From the NCBI GenBank assembly GCA_943912755.1, contig CALTWF010000078.1, forward strand, positions 1 through 28,892: a stretch of DNA of 28,892 nucleotides. The letters run 5' to 3'. The translations under genes and the position numbers were made by a program. The notes beneath the pieces were generated by a model. The model ran no database searches. It was given only the letters and a program-made list of their open reading frames with translations, and had not been told where the DNA came from. This document shows, in pieces, positions 15,260-22,702 of this stretch. The DNA is from an uncultured Pseudomonas sp. GTDB lineage: Bacteria; Pseudomonadota; Gammaproteobacteria; Pseudomonadales; Pseudomonadaceae. Position 1 is the stretch's first letter. Every line of letters starts with the position of its first letter.

Positions 15260-16149
15260 CGGGAGGATTCTCCTGCGGACACGGCCTGCCGGGCGGCATC
15301 GGCGTCGATCGCCTCGATGCCCAGGGCGCGGGCCACCTGCTGGTTGCCGGAAACGCTGAAATATTCGGGGTAGTGGCTGCGCGGCCACTTGTCCGCGGGC
15401 TGGTCGAGCAGGCGGTCGAGCACCGCCAGCCAGGCATTCTGGTCGCTCAGGGTGCTGGCCAGGGCGCCGGCGCGGACGAAACCGGCATTCGGGCCGACCA
15501 GTGCCATCTGCCGGGCGTAGGCGCTGAGCAGGAGGTTTTTCGCGGTTTTCGGGTTGTACAGCGAGGGATCGTCGAGACCGAGCAGCACGTCGGTGTCCCT
15601 GAGCAGGTTCTGCAGCGGCCGGTTGTCGCGCAGGTCGGGCCAGGGCTGGGCATCGACCTCCAGGCCCAGCGGGTGCGCCGCCTGGCGCAGTTCATCGAGG
15701 AGAAAGCGGCTTTGCTCGCTGTACAGCACGCCGACCCGCCGGGCCTGCGGCAGCAGGTAGTGGATCAGGTGCAACTGGCGGGCCAGCGGCGGATCGCTCC
15801 AGAGCAGGCTGAGGTAGGCCGGGCGCCGCTCACCCAGGCGTTGCTGGGCCTGTACCCGGCTGATGCGCAGCACCAGCGCGGGCGGCCCGGCGGGCTGGCG
15901 CAGGCGCCAGTCGAGGGCTTCGGGGTCGAGCAGGATCAGGCGGGTATCGCTACGCAGCCGGGCCGGTTCGGGCAGTTCCGCCAGGGGGATGAAACGCACC
16001 GTGTCGCCGGGACGGCGGGCCTTCAGGGCCTCGACGAATTCCCTGACCCCGGGACTGTCCTGGGCGCCGGTCAGCAGGATCTCGCCGCCGGCCACCGAAA
16101 CCAGTGGCCAGAGCAGGATCAGCAGCAGGCAGCGCCGCCAGAAACGCAT
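15256..16149 (-). CDS. Periplasmic ABC-type substrate-binding-like protein
   Basis: The 297-residue protein begins with a signal peptide (MRFWRRCLLLILLWPLVSVA, cleavage near residue 20). The rest resembles the ABC_sub_bind/TrpX-like periplasmic binding fold: an opening strand EILLTGAQDSPG, the middle segment ARRVGVLYSEQSR, and DTDVLLGLDDPSLYNPKTAK with LLSAYARQMALVGPNAGFVRAG, typical of the hinge and second lobe. No permease or ATPase genes accompany it. Instead it overlaps a TonB-dependent receptor gene upstream and the hybrid kinase gene downstream, both by ATGA. It may therefore bind the ligand delivered by the receptor and present it to the kinase sensor domain; this is inferred from gene order. 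Confidence 0.78.
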   Translation of the reverse strand: MRFWRRCLLLILLWPLVSVAGGEILLTGAQDSPGVREFVEALKARRPGDTVRFIPLAELPEPARLRSDTRLILLDPEALDWRLRQPAGPPALVLRISRVQAQQRLGERRPAYLSLLWSDPPLARQLHLIHYLLPQARRVGVLYSEQSRFLLDELRQAAHPLGLEVDAQPWPDLRDNRPLQNLLRDTDVLLGLDDPSLYNPKTAKNLLLSAYARQMALVGPNAGFVRAGALASTLSDQNAWLAVLDRLLDQPADKWPRSHYPEYFSVSGNQQVARALGIEAIDADAARQAVSAGESSR

Positions 16150-18293
16150 CAGAATTCCAGCTCCGCGCTGAAGTACAGCAGGTGGCGGCTGTCGTAGCGG
16201 TTGTCGAGGTTGGCGGTGGGTTCGTCATCCAGGCGCTGCTGCAGGGTCCCGGACAGCTCCAGGCTGGCCCGGGCCAGGGCGATGCGCTTGGCCACGCGCA
16301 GGTCGACCCGCTCGAAGCGGTACTGGTTCAGGGCATCGTCTCCGTAATAGAAGAGGGCGCTGGACCAGCCCCGCCCCCAGTCGCGCATCCAGCCGGCGGA
16401 ACCGCTGTTGCGCGCGCTGAGGCGCTGGTCGGCGGGGTTGCTGGCTTCGGCGTCGACGTAAGCGTAGGTCAGGCGCAGGCGGTCGGCGCCGCTGACGCGC
16501 CAGTCCAGCTGGGTCTCGGTGCCGGTGAAACGCGCCTCGTTGCTGTTGCTGGCGATGTACTGGTTGTTGCGCAGCGGTTCGCTGATCATCCCGGTGATGC
16601 GGTCGTGGAACAGCTTGATATCGACGCTCAGGTCGAGGTCGGCGAAGTAGCCGTTGTAGCCCAGCTCCCGCGAGCGCATCAGTTCCTGGTCGAGATTGCC
16701 CGGGCCGCGGGTCTTGACGAAGTACTCGGCGGTGCTCTGGCCAAAGGCCGGCGGCGTCAGGTTGCTGACCCGGTAGCTCCAGTTGACGTTGTTCTCGAAC
16801 ATGTCCGGCGAGCGCACCGCTTCGGAATACACCGCGCGCAGGCCGTGGCGCGGGGTGATCAGGTAGTTCACCGCGACCCGCGGGGTCAGCGAGTCGCCGG
16901 CCAGCCGGGAGTTCTCGTACATCGCCCCGCCCTGGACGATCCAGTGCTCGTCGACCCGCCATTCCAGCTGGCCGAACAGGCGCCAGGTCTGGTCGTCGAT
17001 GCTGCCGTTGAAGTAGGTCTCGGAATCGGCGCGGTCGTAGCGGAAGTTGGCCCCGCTGAGCAGGCGCAGGTTGTCGGCCAGGCTCAGGGTGTCCTGGACC
17101 TCCAGGTCGTAGCGGGTTTCCCGGGTGCTTTGGTCGACATCGCCGCAGACCACGTTCTTGCCGCCGCTGTTCCACTGTGCGCCGACCTGCCGGGCCAGGT
17201 CCTGCAGCAGCGGGTCGGCGTTCGGCGGCGGGTTGTTGGCGTTGCGCGCCACCTGTTCGGCGTAGTCCGGGTTCAACTGCCAGAGCCGGGTCAGTTCCGG
17301 GCTGAAGGCGATCTGCGCATCGCAGGCGCGCCACACCTGCTGGCGGTCCCAATGCTGCGCCGAGCCCTGGATGTACAGGCTGTGGCTCGGGTCGAAGTCG
17401 ATGTTCCAGCGCAGGGAGCCGGCGTAGTCCTTGGCCTTGACGTCGGCGTTGTCGCCGCGCTCGGTGACGTAGGGGAACACCGGTTGATAGGTGTAGGGCC
17501 GCTGGTCGCTGCCTTCCTTGGCCGACAGCTGCCAGTCGAGGCTCTGGCTCGGGTCGAGGGTATGGCTGGCACTGATGTTGAAGCGGGTCAGGCGGCGGCT
17601 GTCGCGGTAATCGCCACCCACCGCGTTATGGTCGAAACCGTCGTCCTGCATGCCCGACAGCGACAGGCGCAGATCGCCGCCGTCCCAGCCCATGCCCTGG
17701 CTGGCATAGAAATCGTCGATGCCGCGCTGGCCGCGGGTGACCTTGAGCCGCGTACCATGGCTGTCGGCCGGGCTGCGGGTAAGGATATTGACCACCGCCA
17801 TCAGCGCGTTGGCGCCGTAGCTGACGGTGTTCGGCCCGCGGAACACCTCGATGCGCTCGATATCCTCCATGGCCAGGGGAATGTCGCTCCAGTCCACCGT
17901 GGCCAGGCCGGCGCGATAGACCGAGCGACCGTCGATCAGTACCTGCATGCGCCGCGCGTCGTTGACGTTGCTGCCGTGGTAGTTGACCGTCGGCTGGTTG
18001 CCGGCGCCATAGCCGATCATCATCCCCGGCACCAGGCGCAGCAGTTCGGGGATATCGCGGGCGCCGCTGGCCTTGATCAGTTCGGCATCGAGCACGGTCA
18101 TGCTGCCGGGCACCGCGGCAGGGGATTGTTTCAGGCGGGTCGCGGTCAGAATCTCGGGCAGGGCCTGGCTGTCGACGAACAGATCGTCGGCCGCGGCCGG
18201 TCCGCCGAGCAGGGCGGCCAGGAGCAATACAGGGTGCGAGGGGCGTGGGCCTGGGAACACGGGGCGGCCTTGATCGGGTAAACGAAACGGCAT
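16149..18293 (-). CDS. TonB-dependent outer-membrane receptor
   Basis: The 714-residue protein starts MPFRLPDQGR and has a signal peptide ending near GGPAAA (residue 36). A possible TonB box PEILTATRL (46-54) is followed by a plug domain with DIPELLRLVPGM, MQVLIDGRSVY (116-126), IERIEVFRGPNTVSYGANA and VVNILTRSP. A 22-strand-type barrel rich in aromatic and charged turns follows and ends SAELEF with the usual terminal Phe. The frame is open to 18533, but homology and the signal peptide begin at 18293; the ribosome site there is weak. No Fur box is seen in the 106-base gap to gpsA, so iron control is not supported. The ligand is unknown. It is the first gene of a three-gene overlapping operon. 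Confidence 0.88.
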   Translation of the reverse strand: MPFRLPDQGRPVFPGPRPSHPVLLLAALLGGPAAADDLFVDSQALPEILTATRLKQSPAAVPGSMTVLDAELIKASGARDIPELLRLVPGMMIGYGAGNQPTVNYHGSNVNDARRMQVLIDGRSVYRAGLATVDWSDIPLAMEDIERIEVFRGPNTVSYGANALMAVVNILTRSPADSHGTRLKVTRGQRGIDDFYASQGMGWDGGDLRLSLSGMQDDGFDHNAVGGDYRDSRRLTRFNISASHTLDPSQSLDWQLSAKEGSDQRPYTYQPVFPYVTERGDNADVKAKDYAGSLRWNIDFDPSHSLYIQGSAQHWDRQQVWRACDAQIAFSPELTRLWQLNPDYAEQVARNANNPPPNADPLLQDLARQVGAQWNSGGKNVVCGDVDQSTRETRYDLEVQDTLSLADNLRLLSGANFRYDRADSETYFNGSIDDQTWRLFGQLEWRVDEHWIVQGGAMYENSRLAGDSLTPRVAVNYLITPRHGLRAVYSEAVRSPDMFENNVNWSYRVSNLTPPAFGQSTAEYFVKTRGPGNLDQELMRSRELGYNGYFADLDLSVDIKLFHDRITGMISEPLRNNQYIASNSNEARFTGTETQLDWRVSGADRLRLTYAYVDAEASNPADQRLSARNSGSAGWMRDWGRGWSSALFYYGDDALNQYRFERVDLRVAKRIALARASLELSGTLQQRLDDEPTANLDNRYDSRHLLYFSAELEF

Positions 18294-18353
18294 GTTAACC
18301 GAGTAGCGGGCATTTTCCAGTGATCTGGCGCTGGTGGTGGCCCGGGCGCTCCG

Positions 18354-18359
18354 TATAAT
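18354..18359 (+). promoter_or_regulatory. Sigma-70 -10 element of gpsA
   Basis: A perfect TATAAT lies 40 bases before the gpsA start; the -35 region (around 18331-18336) is poor. Being nearly self-complementary with its flanks, it could also be read toward the divergent receptor gene, but no -35 is seen in that direction. Confidence 0.6.
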
Positions 18360-18399
18360 GCCGGCTTCGCCACTGACTAATGGCTTTAACGGATTGGAT

Positions 18400-19425
18400 A
18401 TGACTGAACAGCAACCTGTTGCGGTTCTGGGGGGCGGCAGTTTCGGCACCGCCGTGGCCAACCTGCTGGCGGAAAACGGCGTCGGGGTACGCCAATGGAT
18501 GCGCGACCCCGAGCAGGCCGAGGCCATGCGCACGACCCGGGAAAACCCGCGTTATCTCAAGGGCATCAAGGTGCATCCGGGTGTCGATCCGGTCAGCGAC
18601 CTGCTGCCGGTCCTCGAAAACAGCGAACTGATCTTCGTCGCCCTGCCGTCCAGCGCGCTGCGCAGCGTGCTGGCGCCCCATGCCGGGCTGCTCGAAGGCA
18701 AGATGCTGGTCAGCCTGACCAAGGGCATCGAGGCGCAGACCTTCAAGCTGATGAGCCAGATCCTCGAAGACATCGCGCCCAGGGCGCGTATCGGCGTGCT
18801 GTCCGGGCCCAACCTGGCGCGGGAAATCGCCGAGCACGCGCTGACCGCCACGGTGGTCGCCAGCGAGGACGAGGCGCTCTGCCAGCGGGTCCAGGCCGTG
18901 CTCCACGGCCGTACCTTCCGCGTCTACGCCAGCGCCGACCGCTTCGGCGTCGAGCTGGGCGGCGCGCTGAAGAACGTCTACGCGATCATCGCCGGCATGG
19001 CGGTGGCCCTGGACATGGGCGAGAACACCAAGAGCATGCTGATCACCCGCGCGCTGGCGGAGATGACCCGCTTCGCCGTCAGCCAGGGCGCCAACCCCAT
19101 GACCTTCCTCGGCCTTGCCGGCGTTGGCGACCTGATCGTCACCTGTTCCTCGCCCAAGAGCCGCAACTACCAGGTCGGCCATGCCCTCGGCCAGGGCCTG
19201 AGCCTGGACGAGGCGGTCAACCGCCTGGGCGAAGTGGCCGAGGGGGTCAACACCCTCAAGGTGCTCAAGGCCAAGTCCCAGGAAGTCGGCGTGTACATGC
19301 CGCTGGTGGCCGGGCTGCACGCCATTCTGTTCGAGGGCCGTACCCTGGCCCAGGTCATCGAGCTGCTGATGCGCGGCGAGCCGAAGACCGACGTCGATTT
19401 CATTTCCACCAGTGGTTTCAACTGA
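18400..19425 (+). CDS. gpsA: NAD(P)-dependent glycerol-3-phosphate dehydrogenase
   Basis: The 341-residue cytoplasmic enzyme reduces dihydroxyacetone phosphate to sn-glycerol-3-phosphate for phospholipid synthesis. The Rossmann motif is VLGGGSFGTAVA (residues 9-20), the segment GVLSGPNLAREIA is typical, and the catalytic lysine is Lys191 in GGALKNVYAI, with the family's NxKS-type loop ENTKSMLITRA downstream. The length is normal. The start at 18400 (MTEQQPVAVL) follows GGATTGG. It is the first gene of a compact unit with the DUF4389 and sixA genes, 17 bases and a four-base overlap apart. Together with fabA-fabB nearby it marks a lipid-synthesis neighbourhood. Confidence 0.97.
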   Translation: MTEQQPVAVLGGGSFGTAVANLLAENGVGVRQWMRDPEQAEAMRTTRENPRYLKGIKVHPGVDPVSDLLPVLENSELIFVALPSSALRSVLAPHAGLLEGKMLVSLTKGIEAQTFKLMSQILEDIAPRARIGVLSGPNLAREIAEHALTATVVASEDEALCQRVQAVLHGRTFRVYASADRFGVELGGALKNVYAIIAGMAVALDMGENTKSMLITRALAEMTRFAVSQGANPMTFLGLAGVGDLIVTCSSPKSRNYQVGHALGQGLSLDEAVNRLGEVAEGVNTLKVLKAKSQEVGVYMPLVAGLHAILFEGRTLAQVIELLMRGEPKTDVDFISTSGFN

Positions 19426-19442
19426 GCGAAAAGGAGCCTTTC

Positions 19443-19790
19443 ATGAGCGAATCCCCCAAGCAGATGCAGCGCGAGTCGATTGTCCTGCGCGTTCTCTGGA
19501 TGCTGTTGTTCCTGCTGGTCTGGCAGGTGGCGCAGACCCTGCTCGGTGCCCTGGTGCTGGTACAGCTGGTCTACCGCCTGGTGTACGGCGCGCCGAACGC
19601 CAGCCTGATGAACTTCGGCGACAGCCTGAGCCAGTTCCTCGCCCAGATCGGCCGTTTCGGCAGCTTCCATACCGAGCAGAAACCCTGGCCGTTCGCCGAC
19701 TGGCCGACCCCGCGCCCGGCCGAGGGCGAGGCCGCCCACAGCGTGCCACCGGCGCCGCACCCGGTGCGCGACGAAGAGCCTAAGCTGTGA
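19443..19790 (+). CDS. DUF4389 domain membrane protein
   Basis: The 115-residue protein has two closely spaced hydrophobic segments at about residues 14-28 and 30-48 (VLRVLWMLLFLLVWQ, then LLGALVLVQLVYRLVYG). A conserved-looking soluble part follows (SLMNFGDSLSQFLAQIGRFG), then a Pro/Ala-rich tail. This is the DUF4389 layout; the function is unknown. AAGGAG six bases before 19443 fixes the start. Its stop overlaps the GTG start of the next gene, so the two are translationally coupled. Its constant place between gpsA and the phosphatase gene in Pseudomonas hints at a shared need but does not define one. Confidence 0.85.
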   Translation: MSESPKQMQRESIVLRVLWMLLFLLVWQVAQTLLGALVLVQLVYRLVYGAPNASLMNFGDSLSQFLAQIGRFGSFHTEQKPWPFADWPTPRPAEGEAAHSVPPAPHPVRDEEPKL

Positions 19791-20242
19791 AGGTCTGGGT
19801 CTTGCGTCATGGCGAGGCCGAGCCCCGGGCGCGCAGCGACGACCAGCGCCAGTTGACCGAGCATGGCCGCAAGCAGGTGTTGCGCAGTGCCGCCCACCTG
19901 ATCGGCCAACCCCTCGATGCCATCGTCGCCAGCCCCTATGTGCGGGCGCAGCAGACGGCAGAGCTGGTCCACCAGGCCCTGGGCTTGACCAAGCCGGTAG
20001 TGAGCGTGCCCTGGCTGACCCCGGACAGCGATCCGGATCAGGCCATCGCCGCCCTCGATGCCCTCGGCCTGGAGCACGTCCTGCTGGTCAGCCACCAGCC
20101 GCTGGTGAGTACGCTGCTCGGCTTGCTGGTGCATGGCAGCCGCCAGTCCGGCGAGCCCATGGGCACGGCCAGCCTTGCCGAGCTGCAAGGCGCGGCGCCG
20201 CTGTGCGGGTTGATGAAGCTCGACAGACTGCGACATCCCTGA
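19787..20242 (+). CDS. sixA: Phosphohistidine phosphatase SixA
   Basis: The 151-residue histidine-phosphatase-superfamily protein begins VLRHGEAEP with the catalytic RHG (His8) near the N-terminus. The second conserved Arg lies in SPYVRAQQTA (Arg53) and the C-terminal catalytic His103 in LLVSHQPLV. The short length and layout match SixA, which dephosphorylates HPt histidines in E. coli (ArcB, PtsN pathway). The start is GTG, overlapping the previous stop as GTGA. It ends a gpsA-led operon. Hybrid kinases such as the one at 13343-15259 signal through HPt proteins, so a link is conceivable, but nothing in the sequence shows it. Confidence 0.88.
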   Translation: MKVWVLRHGEAEPRARSDDQRQLTEHGRKQVLRSAAHLIGQPLDAIVASPYVRAQQTAELVHQALGLTKPVVSVPWLTPDSDPDQAIAALDALGLEHVLLVSHQPLVSTLLGLLVHGSRQSGEPMGTASLAELQGAAPLCGLMKLDRLRHP

Positions 20243-20259
20243 CCTGCACAGCTCCCTCC

Positions 20260-20302
20260 GGCCACCGCCCGCGCTGTCGTCCTGACGGCGCGGGCGGTGG
20301 CC
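20260..20302 (+). terminator. Very stable GC-rich hairpin after sixA
   Basis: A 15-bp perfect stem (20260-20274 with 20288-20302) continues through one G-T pair and three more pairs to a five-base loop. No T run follows. It probably marks the end of the gpsA operon and the left edge of the accessory block. Confidence 0.6.
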
Positions 20303-20309
20303 TGCCTAC

Positions 20310-20326
20310 CTGATATTTCTGTCAGT
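20310..20326 (+). promoter_or_regulatory. Shared upstream element, copy 1
   Basis: CTGATATTTCTGTCAGT is repeated with one change at 24943-24959, before the second module-protein gene. It has dyad ends (CTGA/TCAG). The remaining 144 bases before the gene at 20471 hold two small hairpins (TACTGC/GCAGTA at 20351-20370 and GCCGGTG/CACCGGC at 20371-20398) and no clear -35/-10 pair. Confidence 0.45.
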
Positions 20327-20470
20327 ACCGGATTTCCCCGAGTCAGCGTTTACTGCTGGGACACGCAGTAGCCGGTGACTTTTTGCGTCGGCACCGGCTC
20401 GCTTTCACAGACGCTTTGCGCAGATGCAGGCCCGCCCTGTGCTGCGCAGGAACCGGAAAGGAGTATCACC

Positions 20471-22468
20471 ATGGCCGATTCGACACAGCTGCCTTCGGCG
20501 CAACAGGCACGGGACGATGATCGCCGCGCACTGGACTCGCGCCGTCTTGTTCATCGCTCGGGCAGCTTCGATCTGCTGGATCCACCCAGCGTGGCTTCGA
20601 TGATTCCGCAGGACCCCGACGGCCTGCTCGACGCTATCCAGATCGCGGACGAGATCATCGTCCAGATCCCGAGCTGGGGCCCCAACCCCGCTCCGGTCAA
20701 TGAGCAGGTCATGCTTCTGTGGGTGCTGGAGAGTGAGCCCGAGGTGCCTGTCGAACTGGCGACCGTGACGGTTCCGCCAGGCACGCAGTTTCCGCTGCAA
20801 GTGAGCATTCCAAGTAACAAGTACTATGAGGGCCGGCTGCTGCTCAGCTATGAAGGTCGGAACTTCAGCGGCAACCAATTCTTCTCCGAGCCGCTGCTGA
20901 TCACCGTCGACACGATTCCCCCCTACGGCAATTCCTCCCCGGAAAGCCTGGTACTGCCCGAGGGCGCGGAGGTTATCACCGATGCCTACCTCGATGCGGG
21001 CAACGGCACGGTGGCACTTGAGGTGCCGGTCGACTATGACGACAAGTCCGACGACGACACGGTGTACTTCTACTGGCTCAAGACCGTTCCGGAAAACATC
21101 GATCAGTTGCCGCCGCCCTCCATCCCGCCTTTCACCCTTGGTCAGAGCACCACGGTGATCCTCACCCGCGAGCTGCTGGCGCAGGTCGGCGACGGGATCT
21201 GCCATGGCGTCTACCTGATCAAGGACAAGGCGAACAACTTCAGCCGGATTTCCTATTGGGCCAGCGCCACGGTGGCGCTTGGGCTGCTGCCGGACAATCT
21301 GCAGCCACCGCAGGTGCCGCTCGCCAACGATGGCCGGATCGACCGGCTGGATGCCCATGCCGGCGTCGTCGTGGAGATTCCGGCATTCGACAATGTGAAA
21401 AACGGCGATCTGCTGCTGGTGAAATGGGGCGACACCGACCTTGCGCTCTGGCCCACGGGACCGTCACCGCAGTTTCCGATTCGCATTCCCGTGCCTTGGC
21501 AGGCCATCGACAGTAACTACGACTATGATTCCGAGCCCCCTTTGCAGCCAGTGACCGTGAGCTATCAGGTCAGCCGGGTGGGCCTGAGGTTTCCCGCTCA
21601 ACCATTGACCCGGGAGGTCAATGTCCAGTTGCGGGTAGTCGGGCCGGATACGCCCGATGCCCCCGATCCGGTCAATCCGAACCTGCCGGTGCTGGTGGTC
21701 AGGGGGGAGTCGAACCAGGACAACAAGCTGGTGGAAAGCGATAACGGCAAGCCGGCCAAGGCTACCTTCCTGCTGTTTGCCAATGCCAAGGAGAACGACG
21801 AGATCACCTTGCACTGGGGCGGGCTGGTGAATCTGCAGAATATCTATTACGTGAAAGCCACCGATGAGCCTGGCGTTACCGAGATCTCCATCGACGTCCC
21901 CTGGAGCATCATCCAGGAGGCGGGCAACAGCCTGGAGTTTCCGGTCTTCTACCGGATTTCCGATGCGGAGCAGGTGAATTACCAGCAGTCGCCCACCACC
22001 ACGGTAAATGTGCAGGCAATCATCGTGGAACTTCCTGCGCCGGAGTTTCCCGATGTCGTCGAAGTGCAACCGGAGTTCTGGGTTCTTAACTGCAGTTCGA
22101 TCAAGGAACAGGGCGGTAACCATGGTTTCCGCGTGCATGTACCGCCGAGCGAACATATCAAGGAGGGCATGGAGGTGACCTTCGATTGGATCGTCGCCGA
22201 GAACCAGGACGGTACCGGCTCCATCAATGGAACGGAGTTGACCGAGAAAATCGTCGTGACTGCCGAGCAACAGCGCTCCGGTATCGATTGGTTCATTCAG
22301 CCCTACGAGACGAAGATCCTCCCGGCATTTTCCGGAACACAGCAAGGTATCGGTTATACGCGCCTCAAGTACTCGACCCTGGTAGGGCAGATACCGACGG
22401 AATCGGTATTCGTGCATGTGCTTATCGGCTTGTCCGTAGGCGGGGGAAGCAGTTGCCCGTTGCCGTGA
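20471..22468 (+). CDS. Tandem beta-module protein without signal peptide (large paralogue)
   Basis: I do not recognise a characterised family. The 665-residue product starts MADSTQLPSA, fixed by AAAGGAG seven bases upstream. It has no signal peptide and no membrane segment. After a charged N-terminus of about 30 residues it consists of about five modules of 117-130 residues. Each has a strand ending in Trp (W84 in VMLLW, W202 in VYFYW, W319 in LLVKW, W449 in ITLHW, W573 in VTFDW), followed some 40 residues later by a Tyr-containing strand (LLLSY, GVYLI, VTVSY, VFYRI, RLKYS). Several modules end in a VDTIPP-like linker. This looks like an Ig-like or bacterial surface-protein fold. The same pattern occurs in the gene at 24986. 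Export by an unusual route, or a cytoplasmic role, remains open. Confidence 0.72.
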   Translation: MADSTQLPSAQQARDDDRRALDSRRLVHRSGSFDLLDPPSVASMIPQDPDGLLDAIQIADEIIVQIPSWGPNPAPVNEQVMLLWVLESEPEVPVELATVTVPPGTQFPLQVSIPSNKYYEGRLLLSYEGRNFSGNQFFSEPLLITVDTIPPYGNSSPESLVLPEGAEVITDAYLDAGNGTVALEVPVDYDDKSDDDTVYFYWLKTVPENIDQLPPPSIPPFTLGQSTTVILTRELLAQVGDGICHGVYLIKDKANNFSRISYWASATVALGLLPDNLQPPQVPLANDGRIDRLDAHAGVVVEIPAFDNVKNGDLLLVKWGDTDLALWPTGPSPQFPIRIPVPWQAIDSNYDYDSEPPLQPVTVSYQVSRVGLRFPAQPLTREVNVQLRVVGPDTPDAPDPVNPNLPVLVVRGESNQDNKLVESDNGKPAKATFLLFANAKENDEITLHWGGLVNLQNIYYVKATDEPGVTEISIDVPWSIIQEAGNSLEFPVFYRISDAEQVNYQQSPTTTVNVQAIIVELPAPEFPDVVEVQPEFWVLNCSSIKEQGGNHGFRVHVPPSEHIKEGMEVTFDWIVAENQDGTGSINGTELTEKIVVTAEQQRSGIDWFIQPYETKILPAFSGTQQGIGYTRLKYSTLVGQIPTESVFVHVLIGLSVGGGSSCPLP

Positions 22469-22490
22469 GCGCAAACGCAATCCGCTGATT

Positions 22491-22533
22491 GAAGTGGCAC
22501 GGACTGTTGGAATACGGCGGTTCGTGCCACTTC
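22491..22533 (+). terminator. Hairpin after the first module-protein gene
   Basis: GAAGTGGCACG (22491-22501) pairs with CGTGCCACTTC (22523-22533), extended inward by three pairs. The loop is long and only scattered T follow (TTCTTCG is the nearest), so it is a probable but imperfect terminator. The rest of the 234-base gap to the autotransporter gene is more AT-rich and contains a small TTTCGG/CCGAAA dyad at 22622-22639. Confidence 0.55.
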
Positions 22534-22702
22534 TTCGATGGGAGGTTCTGAGTGTCTGTTGAGTATGGCTACATCCACTGAAGGTTTTTCCTACATATAT
22601 CCAGGGCTCGCACCATTAATCTTTCGGACCTTTCCGAAACGGGCGCTGGTGCGTTTAGTGGTGCGCCTGCCGGTCGGATTTCATCTGCCAAAGGACGCCT
22701 CC

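Noticed and set aside
16104..18281. A 725-codon plus-strand open frame opposite the TonB receptor
   Set aside because: It is a shadow of the receptor gene, with low-complexity composition and no signal sequence or motif.
18294..18399. A Fur box before the TonB receptor
   Set aside because: No run of GATAAT-like hexamers is present; the only similar word is the TATAAT of gpsA.
22495..22511. A sigma-54-like site (TGGCACG...TTGG) before the autotransporter
   Set aside because: The spacing between the GG and the second dinucleotide is one base too long, GC is replaced by GG, and the sequence is explained as one arm of a hairpin.
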